Assembly (NCBI GenBank): GCA_947000775.1 | Contig: CAMQGK010000048.1 | Location: 1,737,001 to 1,801,000 of the forward strand | Direction: 5' to 3' | Source: Pterois miles | Taxonomy: Eukaryota; Chordata; Actinopteri; Perciformes; Scorpaenidae | DNA length: 64,000 nt | In this document: positions 23,601-30,732 of the stretch, piece after piece | Position numbering within the stretch: the stretch's first letter is position 1 | Layout: every line of letters begins with the position of its first letter | Made by a program: the position numbers and the translations under genes | The notes under the pieces: model-generated | The model's input: the letters and a program-made list of their open reading frames with translations, nothing else | What the model was told of the DNA's origin: nothing | The model's database searches: none

Positions 23601-26600
23601 ATGATGTGCCTCTGTGTCCTCCGGGCTCCTCTGATGCTCCAATTTGCATCCTGCCGTATCCAAGCAGCTGTGAATCACTCCCCACTCACTAACCCTAACC
23701 CTAACACTAAAACTAGCTGCCAAACTAACTGTAGGCCCATACAGGCACTTGACTGCTGTCTCTGTCCTCACAGGTGCTGGTCCTCATCCCAAAGCCCTGT
23801 CTGGACGTCTAGTCAGCGCCATCTGGTGGCTGTTTACTGTACTGCTTCTGGCCAGCTACTTCGGCAACTTTCACTTCATCATGCTGCACTCCAACAACAA
23901 ACACATATCCATCAAGAGTTTTGAAGACCTCGCTAACCAGGATGTGATCGATTATGGCACAGTCGAAGCTGGATCCACCATGCTTTTCTTTAAGGCACAT
24001 TCTGCAGCTTCTTAATAGAGTTTATAGTCCTTACAGCTGATTTGTAATGTCTGAGGTTGATATAACTGAATGGAAAACAATGTGTGCTCGTCATATATTT
24101 CACTCTTGAGCACAAGTGATTAAAATGTTTAATGTTTGCATTGATCTGTTTCCCAGAACTCCAACATCCCCATTTACCGGCGTATCTACCAGCACATGGA
24201 GCGTAAGAAGAGCTATGTGTCCAGCATGGAGGAGGGTGTTCGTCGTGCCCAGGAGGGAAACTTTGCCTTCATTGGTGAAGCTGTGTCTCTGGACTTGGCA
24301 GTGGCTCGTGACTGTAAATTGTGCCGTTCCCAGGAAGCCATCGCTATGAGAGCCTACAGCATCGCAGCCCCTCTGGGTGAGTCATCTGAACCTGTCAGGA
24401 TATTGTTGCTTTTGGTTTTGTAGCTTGTCAAGACAGGCTTTAAACTTCTCTCTCTCTTTCAAGCTCTCTCTTTTCAATCAACAACTTGGGTCACTTTTGA
24501 CCCAAGTGCAATGCCATAAATGTCTTCAAAGAGCATCTGACTAAAAGTGCATTTCATTTGCACATTTGATCACATCAAGTTGACAAAGACATGCAAAAGA
24601 CACAGACTTTGACTAAAAAACATTAGCTAAAGTGTCTTATTGATTGTTTGTATTTATCAGTGAATATTTTGATCAGCCACTGTGTAAAATACACCATAAA
24701 TTACGAACTAATATTCCTATAATATTCACACCAGGACTTTCAGAACACGTGATAGGGTTTAGTGATTCTGTGTTAGCGTAGTCCTCCACCACTGCCAGTT
24801 ATCACCAGTACCACAGAAGAAGAGAGATGGAGGGTGCAGCCATGAGGAGGCTGGGTTTTACCCTGCAATGGAGTGTAGACAGTTATTACAGCTAGAAACA
24901 CTTTTGCCTTTAGATGTGATGTTTTATAAACTAGTATATATGAAGCATACTAAAAGGCGTAGCATTTTGGGGGCTCTATTAGCAGAAATGGTTTAAAATA
25001 TTCATAACTATGCTTTCATTAGTGTAAAAGCTGCTGTCTGACTTCCGTTGCTCCTAAAGTAGTGTTATTATGGTAAGGACAGCCTCTGAGCAAGACAAAT
25101 GGTGAGCGGAACAGTTCTCAGTTGGTTGCAATCTGCAGCCATGCTGCTAGATGCTGCAAAATCCTATGCAGTGTACCTTTAAGTCTTTATTGGCACAATT
25201 TTCTGAAAACATGGTACCAATGCAGTGGCCTCCTCCTTTAAAGTCTGCTTTTTGAGATCAAATACCCTAAATCAGTGTCAAATACATTTGGTCTGGGGTT
25301 GTTCGTCATGGATTGGGCAGGACCCCTTAGCTCCAAAGATTAATGCCGCAGCATACTATGACGTTTTAGACAACAGTATTCTTCCAACTTGTGTCAGCAG
25401 TTTGTGTTTGTCGCCTTCCTGTTTCAACATGACAGTACTCACATGCACAAAGCCAGCTCCATGGAAACATTGTTTTCCCATTTTGCTGTTAAAGACCTCG
25501 ATCCCATCCAGTACCTCTTAGCTGAAAGGGAGCAAATCCCTGCAGCCAGGTTGCAACATCTGCTGGAAAGCCTGAAACCAAAACAGTGGAGGATGTTACA
25601 TCCATCCATTCATCCATCGTCAACCGCTTATCCTGTTAGGAGTCGCGGGGGGGCTGGAGCCGATCCCAGCTGGCATAGGTCGAAGGCGGGTTCACCCTGG
25701 ACAGGTCACCAGTCCATCGCAGGGCACATATAGACAGACAACATATAGACAGACAACCATTCACCAGGCTCACATCCACACCTACGGGCAATTTAGAGTC
25801 ATCAATTAACCTAAACAGCCTTTGGACTGTGGGAGGAAGCCGGAGTACCCGGAGAAAACCCACGCTAACATGGGGAGAACATGCAAACTCCACACAGAAG
25901 AGTCCCAAGCCGGAATCGAACCTGCGACCCTCTTGCTGTGAGGCGAGAGTGCTAACCACTACACCACCGTGTAGCCCGAGGACGTGACAGCGTCAGGTTA
26001 ATGCTAATAATTTTGGAGTGAGACATTCATCATCCGCCTCTTTCCTCCATCACACCACTCCTCTTTCCTCCACCAGGTTCTCCACTTGTCAAAAACCTAA
26101 CCGTGGCCATCCTCCAGCTCAGTGAGTCTGATGAGCTGACATATCTGCGGCACAAGTGGTGGGCCAGCAGCTGCGTGGATGCTGACAGTGCCCACACCTC
26201 CGAGGGCCTGCAGCCCCACGACCTGCGGGGCCTCTTCCTCCTCCTTGGCCTGGGACTGGGTGTCGGGCTCCTGCTGGCCCTGCTGGAGCTCATATCAAGG
26301 GCCCGCAACCAAGCTAAGGATGGCAAGGTAAGGAAGAGTATCACACAGTGTGACTTTGGTGACTCCTCTCCAGCGCCACCAACAGGCTGACATTTATGGC
26401 TTTTTTATGACTCAGCAACTATTGGATGAGGAGGCTGATCGCTACTGACTTTGGTGATCCCCGCCCTTCTAGCATTTGTCCAATGCTGTGGATTATGACC
26501 AAATACCATACATCATCATTCACTGCACTTATAGTTAGCGTGCTAATCAAGTGGCAGCCTGTGTGTGATGAAGCCAATGTGGGAGTGCCCCCGATGTTAT

Positions 26601-27185
26601 AATGCCCAACTTTACAGCAGAAATAAACATGTTCACAGCCTGCTACAAATAAATGGTTTGGGGGGGATTTTTATCTAATACACCCATTTAAATTATATTA
26701 AGGCTTTAAGTAAGGGCATGCCCACTTTGAATGGTGCTGTCTCAGGTCGCTCACTGTTAGCTAATTCCTCTGCTGCCTCATCTGGGCCCACCTCAGCTCT
26801 ACCAACTATCCAACTTTTTACCCATTTTTGGATTAGCCAAGAGTCAAGCTGTGTCACGCTGTGAAGATGGCGACAGCTGCAGCCACCCACTTTAAACTTC
26901 ACAACAGCTCTTAAGAAACCTACGGGTAACGCCATAGATGTCCATATTTTATACAGTCTATGATGCTGACGTTTGTATTTTGCTCAAAGCACCGCTGTGC
27001 CCAAGTGGCACAACCACGTAGAGCTGCTAGCATAGCTGTGGACTTTCAGTTGTGATTTCTTTACCATTTCTTCTTTTCTTTCACAGAAATCATGCTGCTC
27101 GGTGTTGACATCAGAGCTAAACCGGCGATTTGGCAGCAAAGGGGAGAGTGCAGAGCAAGACGACTCAGACAAAAGCAAAGCCTAA
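13921..27185 (+). CDS. Kainate-binding-protein-like ionotropic glutamate receptor (whole gene, 9 coding exons)
   Basis: Coding exons are 13921-13984, 16989-17020, 18647-18826, 21204-21427, 22910-23007, 23774-23994, 24157-24376, 26077-26327 and 27087-27185. All phases agree and give 462 residues, the usual length of fish and bird kainate-binding proteins. Order: signal peptide (1-21); S1 ligand half with P100, T102 and R107 (in PLTLTAVRE); M1 (148-166); re-entrant M2 (about 185-205); M3 (213-236); S2 with S267-T268 and E314; disulfide candidates C326 and C379; M4 (396-418); short basic cytosolic tail. There is no amino-terminal LIVBP-like domain. These proteins sit in the plasma membrane, often of glia, and bind kainate or glutamate. 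The Q/R position aligns to Leu198, and the M3 SYTANLAAF motif reads SYFGNFHFI, so normal channel gating is doubtful. No stop interrupts the model. Exon 6 needs a GC donor. A kainate receptor subunit proper is excluded by size. Confidence 0.88.
13985..16988 (+). other. KBP-like gene intron 1
   Basis: Bounded by gtaata and tattctag. The segment 14550-15640 contains gctaacgttagctagcaacc-type sequence often seen in fish DNA elements, without clear ends. From about 16040 to 16700 the sequence turns GC-richer and well ordered, with short open frames on both strands but no splice sites or recognisable protein; it could be a conserved non-coding block. Confidence 0.55.
16989..17020 (+). CDS. KBP-like gene coding exon 2: 32-nt mini-exon
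   Basis: Between tattctag and gtattc. With the G left from exon 1 it encodes DVKELSITTIK, the first beta strand of the S1 ligand-binding half (compare the V-T-T-I start typical of ionotropic glutamate receptors). It joins in phase 0 to QDPYTM of exon 3. Confidence 0.75.
17021..18646 (+). other. KBP-like gene intron 2
   Basis: Bounded by gtattc and cctcag. It contains an interspersed repeat at about 17362-17650 that recurs at 37226-37519, a poly-A run near 17861-17877, and otherwise unremarkable AT-rich sequence. Confidence 0.6.
17362..17650 (+). repeat. Interspersed repeat family D, copy 1
   Basis: Shares with 37226-37519, in the same order and orientation: gtggctaccttgtgattg, tcattaaagttaattg or its variant, tttttggtcac, ttattcagc, catcctctcatgtcac, aaaaaaa and aaaccaatg. 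The ends are undefined. Probably a DNA-transposon derivative without coding capacity. Confidence 0.6.
18647..18826 (+). CDS. KBP-like gene coding exon 3: S1 ligand-binding segment
   Basis: Sixty codons, phase 0 to phase 0, between cctcag and gtaaat. It contains GSELEGYCIDLISELSKMLG and the NWNGMIGEIIRG motif, both diagnostic of the S1 half of ionotropic glutamate receptors. Confidence 0.92.
18960..19081. repeat. TA/TG-rich microsatellite
   Basis: Imperfect tatg, tgtgtg and tata runs lie immediately left of the Tc1 insertion, which is a TA-rich target as expected for that superfamily. Confidence 0.8.
19082..20610 (-). mobile_element. Tc1/mariner element with about 210-bp inverted repeats, inactive
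   Basis: The ends cagctgcaag and cttgcaactg are flanked by TA on both sides (19080-19081 and 20611-20612). Each arm carries an outer and an inner copy of a gtatgtgaacc-type repeat (left arm near 19098 and 19281), the IR/DR layout of Sleeping Beauty-like elements. The transposase reads on the minus strand. Its catalytic half is one open frame at 19366-19923 with WTDETK, QQDNDPK and SPTEMLW, and 34 residues lie between the second Asp and the Glu (DD34E). The amino-terminal half (about 19924-20270) holds stop codons, so the copy is dead. Confidence 0.9.
19366..19923 (-). pseudogene. Tc1 transposase remnant, DDE catalytic half
   Basis: 185 codons remain open. The three acidic residues of a DD34E transposase are visible in ILWTDETK, MQQDNDPK and DLSPTEMLWQDLKRAI. 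The HTH half upstream, which binds the inverted repeats, is broken by stops near 20000-20020. The enzyme would have cut and pasted its own element at TA sites. It lies antisense to its host gene within intron 3. Confidence 0.85.
20627..20663. repeat. GATA tetranucleotide microsatellite
   Basis: About nine perfect gata units, just outside the right end of the Tc1 copy. Confidence 0.95.
21204..21427 (+). CDS. KBP-like gene coding exon 4: end of S1 and first membrane segment
   Basis: Begins with EADLAVAPLTLTAVRE, the glutamate alpha-carboxylate-binding region with Pro, Thr and Arg present, and ends in M1 (WVGILIAFLLTGLCIFLVG). Acceptor ctgcatcag, donor ag|gtatgg, phase 2 out. Confidence 0.92.
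21722..22053. mobile_element. TTAA-flanked MITE (332 bp)
   Basis: Starts ttaaagggacagt and ends actgtccctttaa. The TTAA at both ends is the target-site duplication expected of Kolobok or piggyBac-like transposons. The interior has no transposase. Confidence 0.7.
22529..22803 (-). mobile_element. tRNA-related SINE (family B), decayed minus-strand copy
   Basis: Read on the + strand it begins aaatggtaaatggattgca, contains ttttctagtcttagcgacca, cattcacccattcacaccca and cagtatcttgcccaaggact, and ends in a degenerate B-box region (gggatcaaaatacc). The same order in inverse appears at 30138-30456 and 47415-47731. Confidence 0.7.
22910..23007 (+). CDS. KBP-like gene coding exon 5: pore loop M2
   Basis: Encodes ISPIEWAEPDTEEHSFTLLH and then SFWYITGALTLQG. 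The motif corresponds to the GALMQQG pore loop of kainate receptors, but the Q/R editing position is occupied by Leu (codon 23001-23003). Acceptor tttctgcag, donor caag|gtaacg, phase 2 in and phase 1 out. Confidence 0.9.
23008..23773 (+). other. KBP-like gene intron 5
   Basis: Bounded by gtaacg and cctcacag. It contains the second copy of a repeat (23492-23660) and a short telomere-like ctaaccctaaccctaac run at 23690-23706. Nothing else is recognised. Confidence 0.65.
23492..23660. repeat. Interspersed repeat, copy 2 (paired with 12808-12985)
   Basis: Ordered similarity to 12808-12985 as described there, including tggtcactatatcctgacag and agtagtgcat. The right end runs into unrelated intron sequence. 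Confidence 0.55.
23774..23994 (+). CDS. KBP-like gene coding exon 6: M3 and start of S2
   Basis: Encodes AGPHPKALSGRLVSAIWWLF, then M3 with SYFGNFHFIM, then the S2 start with YGTVEAGSTMLFFK. Gly266-Ser267-Thr268 provide the conserved ligand contact. The exon must end after AAG at 23994 to keep the family sequence FFK|NSN, which gives a GC donor (gcacat); reading on gives a stop within eight codons. Confidence 0.88.
23995..24156 (+). other. KBP-like gene intron 6, apparent GC-AG intron
   Basis: Runs from ttaag|gcacat to ctgtttcccag|aac, 162 bp. Every other intron of the gene is GT-AG. No GT lies near the required position. Confidence 0.7.
24157..24376 (+). CDS. KBP-like gene coding exon 7: S2 ligand-binding segment
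   Basis: Encodes NSNIPIYRRIYQHMERKKSY, EEGVRRAQEGNFAFIGEAVS with the conserved ligand-binding Glu314, and ARDCKLCRSQE with the first disulfide Cys. Acceptor tttcccag, donor ctgg|gtgagt, phase 0 in and phase 1 out. Confidence 0.92.
24745..25182. repeat. MITE-like interspersed repeat in intron 7
   Basis: The right end gcagtgtacctttaag and the preceding gttggttgcaatctgcagcc resemble the termini of a very common fish hAT-type MITE as I recall it. The left end is poorly defined. Boundaries are approximate. Confidence 0.45.
25601..25978 (-). mobile_element. tRNA-headed SINE (family C), near-complete minus-strand copy
   Basis: On the minus strand it starts gggctacacggtggtgtagt (A-box-like tgtagtggttag), then a B-box match ggttcgattcc (25912-25922). 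It then runs through a body with gtttgcatgttctccccatg and gactctaaattgcccgtagg and finishes in a ggatggatg tail at 25601-25620. A short duplication (acatatagacagaca twice) lies near 25726-25755. A second copy on the + strand is at 30471-30732. Confidence 0.8.
26077..26327 (+). CDS. KBP-like gene coding exon 8: end of S2 and M4
   Basis: Encodes SPLVKNLTVAILQLSESDEL with an N-glycosylation sequon at N353, HKWWASSC with the second disulfide Cys379, and M4 (LRGLFLLLGLGLGVGLLLAL). Acceptor caccag, donor caag|gtaagg, phase 1 in and phase 0 out. Confidence 0.92.
26328..27086 (+). other. KBP-like gene intron 8
   Basis: Bounded by gtaagg and tttcacag. A segment ending near 26962 with ccatattttatacagtctat resembles the terminus of a common fish DNA element. 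The rest is featureless. Confidence 0.55.
27087..27185 (+). CDS. KBP-like gene coding exon 9: cytosolic tail
   Basis: Acceptor tttcacag; encodes KSCCSVLTSELNRRFGSKGE then SAEQDDSDKSKA and TAA. It carries a Cys pair just inside the membrane (possible palmitoylation) and an acidic end. The short tail has no PDZ motif. Confidence 0.85.
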   Translation, partial: KSCCSVLTSELNRRFGSKGESAEQDDSDKSKA

Positions 27186-27565
27186 AAGAAAAGTTATCAT
27201 GTCAGCTTTTGATAAGATAGTGTCAGAGATGACAAAAAGCCTCTGTCCCGCTCCATCAAACCCACTGGCTTCCTGTGTTTCCGTAGTAACAGCTATATGT
27301 TGTGTGGTTGGTCAGCCTGTTTTGCACTCCAGTAAAGCGTGGTGACCACATGGGGCACATCAACTAGCAGCTACTGTACAGCATTTTAACACAAAGCAGG
27401 GATCCGAGAGCTTCAGACTGCAAATACTAATCATTCTGATTTGTTGACTGTACAATGTTGTTGCACGTTATCAGATATCCACATCCCACCCCCCTACTAA
27501 CTTCTGTACAATCCTTGTTGAACTATAATAGTTTAATAACACTTTCTATTTGCTTGTATATTCTA

Positions 27566-27571
27566 AATAAA
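27566..27571 (+). terminator. Polyadenylation signal of the KBP-like gene
   Basis: AATAAA 380 bp after the stop codon and the first such hexamer I see on this strand after the coding region. The 3' UTR would end near 27590. Confidence 0.5.
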
Positions 27572-27589
27572 TCCCAATATCCCAAATGC

Positions 27590-28199
27590 TTTCTTATTTC
27601 AAAGTATACAATGAATTACTTTATTGTTGGTGATGTAATTTTGTTTTTGAATACACAGCAGACCAAAACTTTATCAAGACGTAACATTAGAGACAACAAT
27701 AAGCTCTACCGATGCAAACCATGAAGTGTATTCCAGAAAAGTAGTAAAAGCCTCCAGAATAATGCCCTAATCAATATGTTTATATTAATAATCGATTAAA
27801 TAACTGCATAAAGTAAAAGTTGCCACAGAATGATCACCTATGTTGCTGTTCACCACATCGCTTTTTAGCATCTTTTAGCTCATTGTTTTGCTTTTGCTGT
27901 CACACACTGTATACTAACTGAGTTGGCTCTTTGGTGCTGGGCAGGTAGAGACTAACAGGGAGGGGTATAATAAAAAGCTGTCTGTGTCATACATTCATAT
28001 GATAGCTGAAGTTGGCGGGTCATTACTGGAAGGTGTTATCCCCACACATATGGCACAAGTCTAGTCCATATGCCAACAAAATATAGTTAGTTGAAAACTA
28101 TGAGAAAGAATTGTACTGGGCCATATGCCTATGGTATGATTATCTTTAAAAACTGGATAGGAATGAATAAGACATAACGGGGCTCTACTGCATTTTTTC
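27590..28199. other. Intergenic, nothing recognised
   Basis: AT-rich sequence without open frames of note or repeats I can name. Confidence 0.5.
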
Positions 28200-28995
28200 A
28201 AGGGTAACTTAAATATTTTTCAACCTGGACACTATTTCTAATATTTTGTGTTAGTTGCAATTTTTGAAATTAGTCTATTGTTAAGAAAGAGAGCTCTAAG
28301 CAGCAGCCTCAAAACAAGCTGCACAAGCAAGTGTTCAGCATAAGTGTAACGTTACGGCCACTGAAATGCTGGTTTTTGCCACTGACAGGCCCAGATTGTA
28401 ATTATAAGTGTCTGACAACATTATCTAAAGGACCCTACAAAGAAAACGTTTTTAGTACTTACTTTCTTTCTTGATCCAGTCTGTTTGTTAATATATCCAA
28501 GTCCCACTCGAGGAGAAGTCTTGTTGTGAAATCTGAATATCCGTATACCCTGGCTCAAATAAATGTGGGCGTCTATTGAGTTACTGTAAAAGACCTCATC
28601 AGCAAAATCTTGTAAATATTCAGCCATGGCATTGTAAATCTTTTAGATAACACTAAGCTATTCTTTCTGTACTCCAACACAACAAACGGCCCAGCTGGTG
28701 TTTCCATCATGGATATATCCCACTATTCCACCATTTCTTCCGGTCACACGTCACCTAGTGAGATTTCAGAATCAGACGTCTTCTTGAGAAAGACTCCAGA
28801 CACTTCTCATAACAAACAGAGCCTGTCATGGCAAAAACAAGCATCTGTTTGCCCCAGTAGCATCATATAGCAGAGTTGCTGTCCTTTACAGCACTTTATG
28901 TCAATACTGGACCAGTTTCAGAAATTGCTCTCACTTGGGCTCAAAAACATGGGAAAATAGGGTCTAGGCCAAAAAATACCAAAGTTATCCTTTAA
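28200..28995 (-). mobile_element. Inverted-repeat DNA element carrying an exon-like fragment
   Basis: The left end aagggtaactt, continuing tatttttcaacctggacact, matches in inverse the right end, which reads accctattttcccatgtttt from the other side and closes with aaagttatcctttaa. This pair of ends is very common in fish genomes. On the minus strand an ATG at 28627 opens a frame with EYLQDFADEVFYSNSIDAHI and 55 codons in meets a perfect donor gtaagt (acttac at 28457-28462). The layout looks like the first exon of a repetitive fish protein gene carried inside the element. Superfamily not determined. Confidence 0.55.
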
Positions 28996-29351
28996 GGGAG
29001 AGTGAATATTACTACAAAAACTGATTTTCATATTTTGTAGAATGCATATTCAAGTAATGTATTCATATTCAGTTTCATCCAAGCTGGTGAACTTAGGGAG
29101 CATTTAGCAGCTAAAAGTCAGATATTTATCTAGGTTATGTTTCCATCAAACTTGGTTCAAGAGTGTAGCACGGGCCAAAGAAGAATCCATAACATTTAGG
29201 AGCAGACCTGAATCCCAGGGCAGATACAGGAATTATTTTTCCCTTATGGAAACAGCCTTAGTGGAGGTCTGTGCTCTCCGAGTACCATTCTAGTTCTCTC
29301 AGGAGACGGTAGAGACTAAATCAGAGCTAAAGGAAAGTGAATATTGGATTT

Positions 29352-29455
29352 AAGAAGAAGATAGAAGAAGAAGAAGAAGATAGTTTTTTATTAGTCCCAA
29401 GGGGGAAATTTAATTTTTTCACTCCGTTGTTAAATTATACAAGGAACAAGCAGAC
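29352..29455 (-). mobile_element. SINE tail fragment with GAA microsatellite
   Basis: A (GAA)n tract at 29352-29381 is followed by tttttattagtcccaagggg and a short stretch ending in ttgttaaattatacaagg, the tail end of the SINE type at 11581-11894 in minus orientation, truncated at its 5' side. Confidence 0.5.
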
Positions 29456-29456
29456 C

Positions 29457-29458
<2 letters not shown>

Positions 29459-29489
<31 letters not shown>

Positions 29490-29667
29490 AAAAAGGGGAG
29501 GGGGGGGGGGTGCCGAGAAGGCGCGGGGGGGGGGGGGGGGTGGGGTGTGTGCGGGGGGGGCGGGGGGGGGGGGGAGGAAAAGGGCCCTCCTCCACACAAA
29601 CACACTCTTTTGGGTGGGGGGGGGGGAGGAGTGGCCCCACTCCCCCCCCCAAACACCCCCAAAAAAA
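29459..29667. repeat. Poly-A and poly-G/poly-C low-complexity tract, sequence quality doubtful
   Basis: About 27 A residues lead into G runs of 10 to 18, then C-rich and G-rich patches. All long open frames here (runs of Gly, Pro, Lys or Phe) come from the homopolymers and are not proteins. Confidence 0.9.
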
Positions 29668-29893
29668 CCATTCATCGGTTGGACACAAGACTGTTGCAAA
29701 CATGGTAGTCACTTAATAAAGCATTATATCAATTTTTCAAATGTTCTTTTACAGGCCCCAAGTGTAAGATTTATTAAAAAAAATGAATAAATGGTCAAGC
29801 CAATAGCCATAACTGAACAAAGCAAACAGTGTTTGCAGCATGCTGGCGATGCAGATTGACTGTAGTGATATGCTACAGGACTTATACACGCTT

Positions 29894-29960
29894 AAGATAA
29901 GATAAGATAAGATAAGATAAGATGAACCTTTATTAATCCCCGGAGGGAAATTCTGGTATT
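29894..29960 (-). mobile_element. LINE/SINE 3' tail with (GATAA)n array
   Basis: Six gataa units precede gatgaacctttattaatccc then cggagggaaattctgg. In reverse this is the ttcccc...ggggattaataaag(gttcatcttatc) tail typical of L2-type retroelements in fish. Only the tail is present. Confidence 0.65.
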
Positions 29961-30137
29961 TTTTTTTTTTTTTTTAAGATAAGATACATGGTCATTTTCA
30001 ATGTCTCATCATTATTGGAGTCCTTTGTAACCAACACGAACATGAGCAGATTGCAGCCTCCATTAACTGTTACATAAGGACAGTGTCACATTAAGAATAA
30101 TGTGACAGTTCGAAGTGGTGAGGCTACAGCAGCACTG

Positions 30138-30456
30138 GGTTTGGAAAACAGCAGGTAGAGTGGGTCGTCCACTAATCAGAAGGTTGGTGGTTTGATCCCC
30201 AGCTCCTCCAATCCACAAGTGTCCTTGAGCAAGATAGTGAACCCCAAATTGCTCCCAAATGCTGTGCCATCGGTGTGTGAGTGATCATTTAGATTAGATC
30301 TAGGGCAGATTGGCACCTTGCACGGCAGCCTCGGCCATCAGGGTTTGAATGTGTGTATGAATGGGTTAATGCTGACAAGTAGTGTAAAGCACTTTGAATG
30401 GTCAGAAGACTAGTGAAACACTATGCAGTATAAATGAAAGTTGATTTATCAAGTCC
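30138..30456 (+). mobile_element. tRNA-related SINE (family B), + strand copy
   Basis: Begins near caggtagagtgggtcgtcca, with a B-box match ggtttgatccc (30189-30199), then cttgagcaagatagtgaacc, gcagcctcggccatcagg, and the tail aaagcactttgaatggtcag then aagactag...tataaatg. It is directly followed by a family C copy in the same orientation. Confidence 0.75.
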
Positions 30457-30470
30457 ATTACTGGATGTCT

Positions 30471-30732
30471 AGGTGGCATGGTAGTGTAGTGGTTAGCACT
30501 GCAAAAGGGTCGCAGGTTCAAACCCGGCTTGAGGCCCTGTGTGGAGTTTGCATGTTCTCCCAGAGATAGCGTGGGCTTTCTAAGGGATTTTCCACCTTCC
30601 TTCCACAGTCTAGAGACATGCATGTTAGGTTGACTGTTGACTCTAAATTGCCTGTTGGTGTAAATGTGAGCGTGAATGGTTGTCTGTCTGTATGTGTCAG
30701 CCCTGTGATAGTCTGGAGACCTGTCCAGAATG
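30471..30732 (+). mobile_element. tRNA-headed SINE (family C), + strand copy, 3' truncated
   Basis: Begins aggtggcatggtagtgtagt with A-box-like tgtagtggttag and B-box ggttcaaaccc. It runs through gtttgcatgttctcccagag and actctaaattgcctgttggt, then ends at tgtccagaatgcacc without the terminal ggatggatg tail seen at 25601. Confidence 0.75.

Larger units (their letters stand above)
24377..26076 (+). other. KBP-like gene intron 7
   Basis: Bounded by gtgagt and caccag. It contains a hAT-MITE-like block ending near 25182 and a minus-strand SINE at 25601-25978. Short open frames at 25225-25733 span the repeats and are not genes. Confidence 0.65.

Noticed and set aside
25601..25978. Direct-repeat pattern that could suggest a CRISPR-like or satellite array
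   Set aside because: It is a single SINE with a short internal duplication; no regularly spaced repeats exist anywhere in the window, and the genome is eukaryotic.
29337..29712. Six overlapping open frames of up to 123 codons on both strands
   Set aside because: They are runs of Lys, Gly, Pro and Phe generated by homopolymers, with no start context or family signature.
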